From Gautieria morchelliformis (lineage: Eukaryota; Basidiomycota; Agaricomycetes; Gomphales; Gomphaceae), in NCBI GenBank assembly GCA_015179125.1, contig WHVA01000317.1, positions 1 to 64,000 of the forward strand: DNA of 64,000 nt, read 5' to 3'. The notes beneath the pieces were generated by a model. That model saw nothing but the letters and a program-made list of their open reading frames with translations. It did no database searches and was not told the origin of the DNA. Shown here in pieces: positions 1 through 12,858 of the stretch (position 1 is the stretch's first letter; each line of letters opens with the position of its first letter). A program made the position numbers and the translations under genes.

Positions 1-596
1 TCCTCCTTTCTATTGTATACGTGTTTCACCTATTTTGTATCCTGACTGTGCACCCCTATCCAGCCCTGACTCATGATGGCCTCTTTCCTATTCGCTGATA
101 TCATATGAGCATTCGATATAAGTAGTTTACATTCGCATGTATATTCCCCAGTTCAATTATCATACGTCCATCTTGTGCAAAACTTGACCTCACTGTGACC
201 ATCATCTTGAGCCATCTCCTATAGATTTCTATCTTCGACCAGAGGAGGACTTAAGCACCACTGGTGAGTTTTTGTACTTCACCTTCATTATCTTAGCCTT
301 CAAACTATTATCTGCACTGTCGGTGAAGGGCTCCGAAGGAGCACCTTCGCCGGCAAAAGGATTGTTGCTACTTAAACAACCTTTCCGTAACACCTTGCAC
401 GTTATATCGTCAAGTGCTATGGGCTATTTCGCTACGACTGTAGATAGGGCGAGCTCCGTTCGGGCAGCTCTCTTATCTTCTGAACATTTATTGGTTCACC
501 TCATTTGCCGAACGGCACACTTATTCACACAAGTTATTCGGGCATTCACTGTGTTCACTAATACACGATATTAACACCTAAAAACCAATCTTGACA
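1..596 (+). mobile_element. Solo LTR, family A, cut by window start
   Basis: This is the 3' two thirds of a long terminal repeat. It matches the complete copies at 31804-32749 (+) and 33289-34223 (-), and ends in the same TCTTGACA. The GGAGG directly after it continues a copia reverse-transcriptase reading frame, so the LTR landed inside an older copia element. No internal coding region of family A follows, so it looks like a solo LTR left by recombination. Its 5' end and first target duplication lie outside the window. The superfamily of family A cannot be assigned from the LTR alone. Fossil. Confidence 0.85.
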
Positions 597-1501
597 GGAG
601 GCCATTGGCTCTCTCATGTATGTGGCACTGGGCACACACCCGGCCATCTCATATGCTGTGTCCTTCCTGGTGCAGTTCATGCAGAACCCAGGGAGGGCGC
701 ACTGGGAAGCAGTCAAAAGGGTGTTTTGCTACCTAAAGGGAATGAAAGACACCTGCCTTGTCATTGGAGGATCGCAACAGGGCCTAGAGGCCTTCTCGGA
801 CACAGACTAGGCCTCACAGGAGCATAGACACTCCATATCTGGGTATTTGTTCACGATCAACGGAGGAGCAGTCTCCTGGAGTTCAAAGAAGCAGCCTATT
901 GTTGCGCTGTCAACAACAGAGGCTGAGTACATCACAGCAACTCACACTGAAAAGGAAGCCCTGTGGATCCGAATGTTTATCGCAGAGATAGCCCAACCAC
1001 TCAGAGAACCTGTCACCATCCACTTAGACAACATCTCTGCCATCTCCATCACAAAGAACAACAAATATCACCCTTGAACAAAACATATAGATATATGCTA
1101 CCACTTCATATGGGACGCTGTATGCAAGAAACTCATCCATGTTGACTATGTCCCAACAGAGGACATGGCAGCAGACATGTTTACCAAACCCCTGCCCCGG
1201 CTCAAGGTGCTGCACCTGAACACACTAGTGAAGATGTGTTCCACTTAAGGGGGGTGTCAGGGTTAGTGTTGGTAAGCTAGAACACTGGGTCAACTTGGAG
1301 GACTCAGACAGGGAGTAATAGTGAATTGGTGGTCTTGGGCGAGTAGCCTGAGGCCATATATAAAGCACACTAATAGTTAGCGGCACTCAGTGAACTGTCC
1401 CGTTCACTGAGGTGTGTACCCCCATCTTGTCCATGTCTAGATACAGAAGTACTTATGACCTTGTAGCTTCTGATATCTAGCTACTGCACATAACTGCTAC
1501 A
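597..1501 (+). mobile_element. Ty1/copia 3' end: RT tail, RNase H, 3' LTR (fossil)
   Basis: The fragment encodes the end of a copia reverse transcriptase (a stretch like MYVALGTHPAISYAVSFL), then RNase H with the copia-typical ALSTTEAEY and a C-terminal YVPTEDMAADMFTKPLP. A polypurine tract at about 1246-1254 precedes an LTR that runs from TGTCAGGG at 1255 to about 1501. The 5' part of the element is outside the window, beyond the family A LTR inserted in it. The element is degraded, with a few breaks. A chromovirus sequence resumes at 1502, so this copia element sits inside that one. Confidence 0.85.
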
Positions 1502-3215
1502 CCAAGTGGTTGGAGAAGGATTGGCTGTTACAGTTCCAGGGTAAGATCTATGTCCCAAATGTGGACGACCTTTGGTGCTGAATCGTGTCCCAGCACCACG
1601 ACACTCAGGTTCCAGGAGATGGAAGACATTGGAATTGGTGGCACGGAACTACCACAGATGTCGAGGTACATCAGTAGTACATAAAGCCCTGCGACCTCTG
1701 CCTGTGCAGGTCCAATGCCAACCCCCAATGGGCAAACTAGTCCCACTTCTGATCCTGGAGTGTTGGTGGGACACAGTGAGTGTCAACTTCATACTCAAAC
1801 TGCCAGAATCCCACAGGTACAATGCGGACATGTGTGTAGTAAGCAAATGGTCCCACTTCATCCCAACCATGATCACCATATTGGCCCTCAGAGCGGCATG
1901 CCTGTTCCTTGGGAACGTCTGGAAATTACATGGGCTTCTGCACCAAGTAGTTTTCGACCAAGACCCCCAGTTCATGGCCAATTTGACCCAAGAACTGTAC
2001 CAGATGCTTGGGATTTGGATGGCCACAACCACTGCATACCACCCACAGGGAGACGGCCAAACAGAATGTCAACCAAGAGCTCAAGCAGTACCTTCGGCTT
2101 TTCATGAACAAGATACAGGATGACTGGGACGAACTCCTCCCACTCATGGAGTTCCAGTATAATAACCATATCCACTCCTCTACATGAGAGACCCTTTCAT
2201 GCTCGACACTGGCGGGCACCCTAATCAGCCCAACTCTTGGATGGAATCTGTGAATGAATTCCGAAACCGTATGGAAACCTCGCTTGTAGAAGCATGGTTG
2301 GCATTGGTGAAGGCAAAAGACAACATGGCCCGATATTACAACCAAGGCCGAGTTGCCACCCTGAAGTACAACATCAGTGACCGAGTCTTCCTCAACATGA
2401 GCGACATCTGGACCAGCCAGCCTTTGGCTAAGCTCCCCCACAGATACCTTGGCCACTTCATGGTAGTCTGGAAGGTTGGGAGGAACATGTACCAGCTATG
2501 CCTGTCTCCATTGATGGCTCGGCTGCACGCAGTGTTCAATGTCATGAAACTCCTCCCGGTCCCAAAAGACCCGATCTTGGGCCAAAGGGTCAGACCTCCA
2601 CCACCACCGGAAATTGTCAATGGAGAGGAACACTACGTTGTCAACAAGATCCTCGACAGTTGCCTCCTACGAGGCCACCTCCAGTTCCTAGTCAAGTGGG
2701 AAGACTATGGGTATGAGGAGAACTCATGGGTCTCCAAAGACGATGTCCACGTGCTGGCCAAGGTGCAGGACCCACCCAGGAGCAACCTGGAGGGCCAAGT
2801 TGATGGCTTTCCATTCAATAATGTCCCATGCTTTGAGGACACACCACTCTAGAAAGGGGTGATATCAGGGGAACCCCCTCCCAAGGATATTTCCAGTCTT
2901 GGTTTTGGTTCTGACCCAAGGTCCGGTTCCAACCTGAGCACATCCTGAGGACCAGGCCAAATCCCCGAACCTTTGGCTTTGGAATTATCCCAGAATGGTG
3001 CCCAGGTCATGGGTCGACACATGCATGTTAGGCGAGTGCTGCGAAGGCACAGACTTGTGTCAGGAGTGGAGTGGGCATCCCTGACTTCAATCAGGGGTGC
3101 AAGGTATGTAGGTACTGTGGCAGTGAAGGTACTTAGCTTTTCCTCTTTGGATCCCCTTCTGCCAGACCATGTGAGTCCGCTGTCTAGGGAGAGTTGCCCT
3201 CACACACTCCCAGAG
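1502..3215 (+). mobile_element. Ty3 chromovirus 3' part: integrase, chromodomain, 3' LTR (fossil)
   Basis: Translation gives the region before integrase, an integrase core ending in AYHPQGDGQTE, and a chromodomain near 2640-2760 (FLVKWEDYGYEENSW). A purine tract then leads to an LTR from about 2860 that starts TGATATCAGGGGAAC. The last part of this LTR, about 3133-3215, matches the end of the chromovirus LTR at 34565-35018 (GTTGCCCTTACA type). The upstream pol is missing, displaced by the copia insertion. It is degraded, with many breaks, and clearly older than the copia and family A insertions nested in it. Confidence 0.85.
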
Positions 3216-3490
3216 TGAAACAGTAATTTTTCTGGATGATGTATCATACATTCGACAGTAACTCTTTATAGTTTAGTGTCCATAACCACTCGGATTTGAA
3301 ATATCAAGTGGATGGGTCAAATCTCTGTATACAGACAAGGGGGGGGGGGGCTATATGCAGCCATAAAACAATAGCAGAGATGGGGATTATTGTTCTAGTG
3401 ATGTGTATCCAAATGGGGACCTGGGCTTACTATACAAAGCTCCTGTCTACATGATGGGAGGATAGTAATCAGTGGAGCGTGTCATGGAGT
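3216..3490 (+). mobile_element. Copia-type LTR remnant
   Basis: The sequence beginning GTGAAACAGTAATTTTTCTGG lines up with 25889-26170, sharing the opening, the middle (GCTATATGCAGC, GATGGGGATTATTGTTC) and the end near ATCAGTGGAGC. The second copy runs on into sequence similar to the end of the copia LTR at 1255-1501, which is why I call this copia type. A 12-base G run lies at 3343-3354. It is an old and partial copy. Assignment to a named family is an inference. Confidence 0.5.
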
Positions 3491-5500
3491 ATAACAAAAA
3501 TCCTACATGCCTACAAGTCCTATGTATCACTCAAAAGCATATATCCATAACCTTGGGCTTTTGGGCATTTGGCTGCGCCTCGCCAGCGTCGACGGTGCAC
3601 ATCCTGGCGTATGGGCCGTGACGCAGTACTCTGTGCTGAAAAAATTGCTGCACCAGGAAAGAGAAGAGTGTGCGTCTCAACGAGCTTTGTATTGTTGGAG
3701 CGCGTTCGGTGCCACTCCCGTCTGCATCCAACGTTGGCAAACATCGCAACAGCCCTATCAGACCCTATACACGAGGCACCGGTGCATGCAGCATGGGTGG
3801 CGGCTGTAGGCCACGCAAGCCCATCACAAGGGTGGGCCTATCCCATCGAAGGTGTGTCCACTCTTCCCATTGTTATTCTCCTCATCCTTGCTCTGAATTT
3901 TCGTTATCTACGATGCAGTTGCGGGAAACGCACGGAGCATGTCCTGCAGGAGGTTTGTCGAGTAAGGAGGCACCCACACGCCAGTCGTACCTCGAACATA
4001 CATACCCCGCCCCAGACAGACCGCGTCTAATGGCATCGTAAGTCCCACACAGCAACTGCCGCGGTGCCCGCGTACGCTCGGTGCACTCCATGGTTAATGT
4101 CCCCAACATGCTCGTCTAACATCAGCTGTGTTACTGGGTAGGGGAGGCCACCACCGAATCAACTATATGCGCCAGTCCGCCGCGTCCGAGGCTATAGCTA
4201 TGAGCTACAGCAGCATTCTAGTCCACGCGCACACATTCATCTTTCCAGGAAATGGACAGAAATACACGTATGCGGCATCATGCGTCATGGGCCATAGCTA
4301 GACACAGTAAAAAAGCCACGCCTCATGAGGAGATACCCTACGTGCAGTCCTTGCTCATCAAAATGCACATGCCGTTGCTCAACCTCACGTGACGTATCTC
4401 CGAAAATATGTAATGCACGACATGGCCTTCCTCCCCCCCCCGCCCCCCCCCCCCACACACACACCACCTCTTCCGCGAGCACTGTATCGTTGGAGCTCCA
4501 CCCCGGGGGTCAGATCGCCAATACTTAATATTAATCCCTTGCCATGCCTCTCTGCCTCCGCTCCTTCGTTTTACCCTTTTATCTGATGTAGAGTTTTCTC
4601 TTTGGATCCCTGCACAATCCATTATGTTCCCCACTCATTTCTGTCCTCTTCTCTGCTGTCAATGTATATCCTGGTCACAATACAGTGCCAATCCCTATAT
4701 ATCAACAATTTGAGCTCGCAGATATCGCAGATGGTCACAGTGTGTAACATCTGTGATGGAGAAGAGACCTGCCATGCTCAAAACAGAAGCAATGAACTCA
4801 GCAGGGACCATCGCAACTTGAGGTCAACTGGTCAAGTGCAGCTTGACTTGGGGATTCTGACTTTCACTGGAGGCATAGAAAGATTTTCTGGTCTGAAAAA
4901 CTGTTCAAAAAACTGTAAATATTTTCCAAATTCTTTTAGTGTTTTTTATGTGAAAAACTTGAACAAAATTTAGCATTTTTAAAAACTTTCTTTCTCCCAA
5001 AAAAGTGTGATATTGTAAAAAAAAAAAAAAGAAAAAGTGCGAGAAACTCCAAGGCAAATTTGTGTGTTTTCTTACAGTTTCTTAAACTTGTTCTGTGCTA
5101 TCTACGGCCCTTGATAGATTTACATACAGCCTTCCAGGGACGTTCTGAAATTCGTATATTCTCACCCCTTGAACGCAGGGAGCCCGGCATGGCACTTTAC
5201 CTGAGTACCTCGTGAGGCAGAAGCTAATTATCTCAGACAAAAAAAAAACAAGATCTCTTATAATTATGCGACGACTCAGCGTATTTCGGCTGATTGGGAG
5301 GAATCAGCGACGTAGTCAGGCCTTATGCACAGTAATGATCCTCATGTGAGCAACTTCTTACTACTTATGTATTGATGTACATGATTACATGTTGCAGCTG
5401 ATGGCAACTGATCATGCTGTGACCGTCACGGTTTCTTTCACGCCATAATCTGACTTGGACGTACCCGTATACGCCCGCTCCTAACCATATTACGGCCAAC
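3491..5500. other. 2 kb gap without a recognisable gene
   Basis: Several short frames of 60-150 codons are open here on both strands, but none shows a known domain, a splice pattern or a coding-like composition. The visible features are a C-rich tract with a CA repeat at 4434-4466, an AT-rich stretch at about 4870-5050 with an A run at 5017-5030, and a short A run near 5240. The last few hundred bases probably carry the UBC13 promoter, but no convincing TATA or CCAAT element stands out. Confidence 0.5.
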
Positions 5501-6409
5501 ATGTCTCTACCAAAGGTACACTTAGCTTCTTTTACACTACATTCGGATGAAAACTCATCACTCTCCCCTTCAGAGGATCATAAAGGTCAGCGCAAACGCC
5601 ATGATAGCCACATGCCAATGGCTGACATTAGGCCATATGACTTCTACCAAACCCCTGGTGTTGCATCCACTTCGTGTTCACGTTTTGATTCAACAAATGA
5701 CTTGGTGGCATGCTGGAATTGAATCGGTGACATAGGAAACAGAACGATTAATGGCAGATCCCGCTCCCGGCATCAGTGCCGTGGCACATGAAGATAATCT
5801 TCGGTACTTTAACGTTGCTATCACAGGCCCTGAAGGGAGTCCGTTCGAACGTATGTCCTCCACTGCTCCGATTTTCGCACGGTCGTGTAAACGAGCCGTT
5901 CGTCTGTGTTTTTTTTTCACACCTATATCACCTACCAGACTAGTGTCTGACTTCGTTTACAGGAGGAGTGTTCAAGTTGGAGCTTTTTCTACCAGAAGAG
6001 TACCCCATGAGCCCACCCAAAGTACGCTTCCTCACAAAGATATACCATCCAAACATTGGTGAGTATCTTCAACTATGATGCAGCAGTAAGTTTATCGAGT
6101 ATTCACTATGCGGTCTTCAGATAAACTCGGCCGCATATGTCTTGACATTTTGAAAGGTAAAAAGCTGATTCTCCATTACCGATATTTTCATTCGCCCTCA
6201 CGCCCTAATCTGTTATGCAATCTTCTATGTCGTCAGACAAATGGTCCCCTGCGTTACAGATTCGCACAGTATTGCTTTCAATCCAGGCGCTGCTTTCAGC
6301 GCCAAATCCCGATGACCCTTTGGCAACCGATGTAGCAAAGCACTATAAAGAGGACGAGCAGGCTGCTCAGGCAGTCAGCAGAGAGTGGACTGAGACGTAT
6401 GCGTCTTGA
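5501..6409 (+). CDS. UBC13: Ubiquitin-conjugating enzyme E2 N (Ubc13)
   Basis: E2 enzyme that, with the variant Mms2/Uev, makes Lys63-linked ubiquitin chains for post-replication repair and signalling. Six exons join in phase: 5501-5515, 5574-5585, 5736-5850, 5963-6058, 6121-6156 and 6237-6409, giving 148 residues, within a few residues of other Ubc13 proteins. The protein opens [21 protein letters not shown], carries the HPN motif in KIYHPNIDKLG, and has the catalytic cysteine at about residue 86 in GRICLDILK. One oddity: the usual FEGG before the fourth strand reads FERG, because the codon spans the intron after 5850. The first two exons are tiny (15 and 12 bases). The next gene on the same strand encodes a RING-H2 protein and begins 161 bp further on. 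Confidence 0.96.
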
Positions 6410-6570
6410 GAGGACTGTCTTGATAGGGTATGTGTTTACTACATGTAGAGTTTGTTCTGTGATGATTCGGAGATAATACTGCAAATGATTAATAATGCAC
6501 CGAAAATAAATATGTTTGGATTTGAAACTCCGCCGGCGCCGCAGGCCTGAGGCCTTTTCTTCAGGTATCA

Positions 6571-9500
6571 ATGTCTGGAATACTCGATGATACTCATTCG
6601 AATAATGCGCATTCCACGGCCCCACCAAGAAAGAGGTCTCGCCAGGACTCAGCATGTGATCCTGAGTCTAGTCCAGCAAGCAGTGACGGAGGCGGGGAGA
6701 GCGGGAGCAGCGTGATCAGAGGATCCATGGAAGACGATGATCGAGAGGACAGCAGACGGGCTGGTAGTCAGAAGAGAGCAAGGAGTGAAGGACTTGGCGA
6801 ATCAGATAACGCTCGTGGCTCCATGTCATGGTCAAGGGGCGCGCCTTTGCCTTCCGCAGAGACTACAAGACATTTTGGGGGTAGGACCACTTCTGAGCAT
6901 CCTTCAGTGACCTCGCTTATATCATTCCCTGTCGCTCCACGGTGCGAAGTGCAAAGGGAACCAGAAGGGTCAAATAGCAGCAGGCAGGGTGGCACCAACA
7001 GCAGTTCAGTGGTGTACACCGCTCAGAACGATCTTGCTCGTACGATGGCATTTGATCAACAAATAGATGCACTTAGGCGTTCTCCCCCGCCTATCTCACT
7101 TTCGCCTTCATTGGCTTCACAGACGGCTTCCACAGGTGACAGTCTTTCCACCTGTGTGCCCCGTGTCCTGTATTTACTTCACCACACTCAGCTGATACAA
7201 CTAGCGATCTGGATCTTGGACAGCGAGAGCAATCGGTTGCTTTGCAAACGGCTTCGCTGAACGACGTAGGCGAGACGAGACCATCACCGGGTAAGTGCAG
7301 TACATTCTTATATAATATCAATATCATGAACTTCAGTTGGCTATGAAGCGTCCGAAACCAGGTCCCAAGTGAGAAGTGAGGCCGCCGGCTCTGCTGGCCG
7401 CCTGCATACCCTTGCTGATACAGCCTCTATTCACGCTTGTATTTCTCGACCTTTAGACCATTCTATGGGATCACCGCATCCTCAGCAATTCAATCCCAGC
7501 ATTGTCCCAGATGCATTATCCTCAACATCGCCAAACGAGTCATCCTCCTCAATGCCGCATTCTCGATTACGGCTTTTTCGCCGTGCTGAGCGTCTTCCAC
7601 CCAGGAGGTTCTCGCTTCCCCCTCCAGCTCAAATCAGTCCCACGGCGGACCATCAGGAGAGAATTTCAATCTTTACATCAACATCTCTTCCTAGATTTGA
7701 CCCACAAGTTATTGAAGGCAGGCCACCTCAGGATCTCGGAATTGTTACACCCATGCCTTCCATACCTCCCCCCCACACCCCCACGGTCAGTGGGCACCCA
7801 CATCCGGCGGAAGATTCAAGTAGCCAAACACTTGCTCCTCGTGACCACCATATATCTGTTCGCAATGACTGGTTCCCAGACCTGCACAATGATTTTGATC
7901 CCTTTGAGCCGTTTCCTGTCGATCGCCAGCAGGAGCCATCAAACCTGACGTATGCTTCTCCGCCCCACTCGGCGAGGTTAAGCGAGCTCCCACACCTGAC
8001 CCGTGGGCGGTCTAACAGAGAGGTCGACGGAGTCTCCAGTTCAGGTCGCACTTCTGCCATGGACATTTCCAGTGGAAGCGATACAGCGAGGCCATCTAGA
8101 AACCTACTTTCTAGCAGCTCGCACTCGCTTGCAAGACTTCCGAGGCAACAATCTGATGACACTGTTCGCGAGATTCGGGAGATCCTCAACGGCCTCAGTA
8201 GCAGGGCCGCCAATACTCAATCTCGCATCGCATTATCTGGAGGACTACAGACCAGCACTGCTCAGTCACAGTCTTCTTGGGCCGTCGATCCAGAACACAA
8301 TGCTAATACCCAACTGAATGGGTTGTTACCACATCGCGGAACCGCGGAGCATGTAGATGGTGACAGTGGCAGACACCCCAGTCCTATCCAGAATTCTTCT
8401 CGTAATGAATTTCTTCGCGAACGAGAGCGCGACGGCACAGCCCGACAGGATCTTCGGTCTCGATCGCTTTTTACCGAATACAATGCAGCTGTTACAGAAC
8501 ACGATATATCACCAGATCAGACTCCCACAGAACTCCCAGATGCTGACGTACGCAGAAGCCCAAGCTCTATCCATGTCACTCCCCAGAATCCATTTGCTCG
8601 TCCCCATACGGATTCTGAACATGATAGGCTGTCTGCACGGAGTCCTCATTTGCCGCCCATTCATCCCACGTATCATGCTGCTCTTACGGAACGTCATGAG
8701 ACGTTAGCAGACCGTAATACCTCACACCTCTTTCATGGTGGACGCAGTAGTCCAATTTCTGTTCATGATGCTCATGATGACAGTCGTCAACCCCAACCAG
8801 GTCTGGAGCACGATGTTGCGCCCAGACCAGTTGGCTCAGTCCGTGGCCTATCCCGTGACAGAAATCGGGATAATGTATCTGTCTGGCGGTCTCAAAGACG
8901 TTTCACCAGTGTCACTGATGGTGATTATATGCCTGCGGCTGGCGTATCGTCGTCCTTTTCATCGACTAGCCGATCTGGCTCTCGCTCTCTCCTTGACCCA
9001 ACATTACGTTTCGGTTCAAGTTCGAGATCTTCGTGGTCGTCAGGCTCTGAACGAGAATCGGACTCTCAACTGGCTTGGCCGAGACATGGGTTGAGATCCT
9101 GGTGGACTATGGATGATGATACTGATCCGTTTGATTTAGACAGCGTCCCTTCGGGATACCAGAGTAGACAAGTAGGATCACAACGCCCCTCTTCCTACTA
9201 TTCTCCTATGGGTGAGCACATTTACTGGAGTTAACGCCGGACTGTTTGTTCAACTCCCCGGACAGATGAGGACCAGGTTTCCTTGCATTCTTCTTCGTTG
9301 CGTCGCACAGAAGGTATACGCTTTCATATTGCTGATGTTTCAGACACCATCCACAACTCTGCTTCAGGCTCAAGGGGTTCTCCAGACAGACGCAATCAGG
9401 TGTGGGTACGTAGGTCACCTAGCCAGGATTCAGCACCCCAACCCCCGTTTCCTAGAAATTTGGGTACGTGGATGTTCCTTGTACATCTACAGCCACATCT

Positions 9501-12326
9501 CAGCCAGCCCAGATCCCAACAGTTCGTTTGTAAGTGAAGCTGGGCCATCTGGATTATCGCAAAATCGACCTCACGGGCCAGATTCGTCGGGTATGTCAGA
9601 GTTTTATTCAGCCATTTAAATCAACATTACAGTCTGGTCTCAGATGTATGGCTGCCTCGACCTACAAGGAGCGACGCGTCGCCTTCACGTTCGAATGTCA
9701 GGCCTGAGACGCAAATATTCATGTCTGGTGGGCCTCGTCGCCCCGATTCAGCTGTCGGTACGTTGTTAGCTATCACTTTTAGCCGCTTCGCCGTTGAGAC
9801 CATTCACGATCAGGCTTTGGTGAACAAGTAGAAAGCTTATTCAGTTTGTGTCTTTTAATTTGTTGCCCTACATATGTTAACTTTCCCGGAAGGATTACGA
9901 CGACAATTAGGGGAAGCTCCATATCCTGGGTCTAATGCAGAGCAGCCCTCGGAGTCCATGGAAGATATAATTCCTGAATCGCATGCCCGAGGCGGCAGCT
10001 TGTCGAGCGCATCATTTGGAAGAGATGTTTCTCCTAGTCCTTTCCCGTCCGATGGTCGATCACTGGAAGGGGTATACTCCCCTCCACAGCCAATGGAACC
10101 AAGACTTTCGTCGCTAGATGTCGGCGGTCGGCCCAATGCACGTCTGTCACCCCGCCGGTTCCGTGAGTGTTTCAATACTCTGATCATTGCCGGCCACCTC
10201 AGACTTACTGTCCTAAAGGCCCACCATCCCCGTCTCTGTTTTCTTCTCTGATGCGCCGCGATAATATCTCACCGAATGCTGTCCACTCACCGTCCGCTGT
10301 CCCCAATCCCATGCAGCGTCGCACGGATGGGACGGCTCAGGCCATTATAGAAAGGCATTGCCCGCATCATAGGTCTGTTATGAACAGTATTTCTGCAGAC
10401 GAACGACGTTTGTCTACTAATGTAAGGCCTGAAACCCGAAGGCAGTTCCCCAGTGCTGCCTCGCTTGCAGATGGGGCAATTGATCAAAGACGGCGAGACC
10501 TTTCATTATTGCCGCGACCCTCGCGTTCTCACATTGGAGCACTTACGAGGGGCACATCGGAGACCTTTAGTGAACTTGTTCGTAGGCGAGCCGCACGAGC
10601 AGATGCACAAGCATGGGCAGCAAGGCGCTCGCCGTCCCCAGAGAGTGTATTCCGATCCGCCTATCGAACACCCCGCCCTAATTTCCTTTCTGAAGAAGCT
10701 GAAACGTCTAGGCGTCGAGAGCGTCTTGCAGAACTCGAAACACGACACAACGCTGCTACTACTGGACAGACCTCGACCGTTGCCACTGGTCCTTCCGGTG
10801 AATCTTTGCCTGTCTATCATAATCGAGAACTTGTTAGACAAGAGATGCGCGACGCTAGCCTTCTCTTGCAAAGATCGGTAGCTCCTCGCCACACGCTCGG
10901 TGATAGCACCTCTAGGGCTAGGGATTATATGACAAGTATCCCCACCGAGAATGAGCGACTCGTTTCCTTTGGTCGACGCCACCCTAGTAGCCAATACAAC
11001 AATCCTCCCACGACTTCTCCATCGTCGGGACGTCAGAGAAATTCTTTTATGCTTGGACTTCCCGCTCTTGGGGCACCTTCGCCTAGTCACTCTGAGAGTG
11101 AGGGCAACGATCGAGAACGTGAGCAGTTACGTGACACCATCAGCAGGCGTTCTCGTGACGATGAAGACGCCCGTCGGGCCTTGTCTAATCTAGGGCGGTC
11201 CCCCAACGTTATTCCAGGGGATGCCTCGTCGACTCGAAATCTCCAGCGACGCCTTCGTGAGTCAGAGGTTGACGTGAGTAGAGCTCTTCGTGCATTGGAT
11301 CAATGGGGCGAGCTGGAGGGATCGTCTGAGCGGGATGTGGATACGGCACAATCGCGTTTCCATCGCTTCGGAGAGACGATACGACGAAGACGCATACCTC
11401 CACCTTTCAATTTTGCCGCCGTCGACAACGATCCGTTCGCTGGTCCTGGCTCCTCAAGCGCTTCCCGGCAAAGGCGCCGTTCCCCGTCCCCGCCTTCAGC
11501 AGCAGGAAGGCTACAGTCCCGCCAGGCTCGATTTGCTAGGGCTCAGGGGCGGTTCCGTGAACTACCAGGACTACCAGGGGACGTGTTTGGCGAGTCCAGA
11601 ACCCCCGGTTCATTTGCGTCCAGGCTAGATATGTTTGGCGGATCTCGAATGTCATCTAGGTTTCTGTCGAGAAGCTTGGGTGATTATATGGTCAGTCATC
11701 GACGTGCGTGGGGTTAGTGTAATGACACTCAATCTCTTGCTTTACAGCGAGACGAAGATTTTGATGCGTCGTATGAAAGTCTCGTTCGCTTGGCTGCCGT
11801 TGTCGGTGACGCAAAGCCACGAGGGACACCTGCCCATTTGTTGGCGGCAATGCCAGCAGGTTTTTATAAAGATTTTGCCGTGCCTGGTTGTGAAACAAGG
11901 TGCCCTATATGCTTAGATGACGTGCGTACTGCTGTCAGCCGGTTCCTAATCATCGAGTGCTGATGGCTAGTACCACGTGTAGTACAAAGATTTGGACCCT
12001 GTCCTGCGCATTAGCGACTGCGACCACTGGTTTCACAAAGAATGCTTGCAGGCGAGTACTTCCGCAGCGCACTTGATCTCTACGTATGCTCATGCCTCAA
12101 TAAACAGCAATGGCTCCAAGGCGCTCGTTCGTGCCCTCTCTGCAAGGGCGTTGTAAGAGGCCGAACCAGAGGACAGACGTCGCCACCGGATGATGCCCCA
12201 GGTCCAAGTGGTAGTCGAAGGGATAGCGGAAGCGATGATGAAGGACCAGGCGGAGGGTCTGGGAGGAGTCCAGCCCTTACTCTGGCAGAATTGGGATCTT
12301 ACGCTGGCAGTACTGCAGGCTGGTAA
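6571..12326 (+). CDS. Large RING-H2 protein, probable E3 ubiquitin ligase
   Basis: Twelve exons join in phase: 6571-7135, 7192-7290, 7337-9211, 9266-9313, 9344-9463, 9540-9590, 9644-9757, 9893-10162, 10219-11690, 11748-11921, 11983-12051 and 12108-12326. The product has 1691 residues. About the first 1530 are serine-, arginine- and proline-rich and look disordered, with an N-terminal basic patch (PPRKRSRQD). The only clear domain is near the C terminus: CPICLDD, then CDHWFHKEC, then CPLCKG, a complete RING-H2 set (C3H2C3). RING-H2 domains recruit E2 enzymes, so ubiquitin ligase activity is the likely role. Substrate and location are unknown. The intron after 12051 is GC-AG and falls inside the RING domain. 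The exon starts at 9540 and 10219 were chosen by phase and are less certain than the rest. Confidence 0.88.
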
Positions 12327-12858
12327 GTTTGTTCGGTACTTGGTCATGCTGTTGCATGCGGGCCAATGGACTGTAGGGACCGTCGCAATTTGTCTTTATT
12401 TATGTTCATGATGAAGTTTGTACATGGAATATTATGCCGCATAGAGATGGCCCCCTGTGCGCTAACGTAAGCCGGTGAGATAAAGGAGAGAATAGACAAG
12501 GCTCGAAGCACAGGACAAAGCCGTTGTACTTTGCAGGACAAAGGCTTTAATACAATTGGAGTAATGTATTTAAGACAGCGACTCATGTCGCTGTCGGGAT
12601 TATCGAACTACGAACTCTTACATCTAATCTACTGTGAGCGCTTCGACCTATAATTATGTAACGTGAACAAGTGACCAATCGCTCGATGCAGTCACGTGAC
12701 GTACACGTTGAGTGTCACGACCTCAATACTTATACTTGCAGGCAAGGCTGCCAGGCGCGATTGCTACCTGGATGCCGCAAAATAACGGGACATTTTCCGC
12801 GAAAGATCGTGTTTCAGGCCACGAACACGAGCAAGGCAATGAAAGCGCCGATACCAGG
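12327..12858. other. Intergenic, 0.5 kb
   Basis: This lies between the RING-H2 gene and the serine-rich gene. No domain or RNA gene is seen. Another in-frame ATG at 12772 could extend the downstream protein by 29 residues, so part of this interval may be coding. Confidence 0.5.

Noticed and set aside
1649-2456. Minus-strand frames of 127 and 176 codons
   Set aside because: They are shadows of the chromovirus integrase region.
3491-4109. Overlapping frames of 100-153 codons as a gene
   Set aside because: No homology, no consistent splice borders, and the frames overlap on both strands with similar length.
10506-11090. 194-codon minus-strand frame
   Set aside because: It is a shadow of the Ser/Arg-rich exon of the RING-H2 gene, with no domain.
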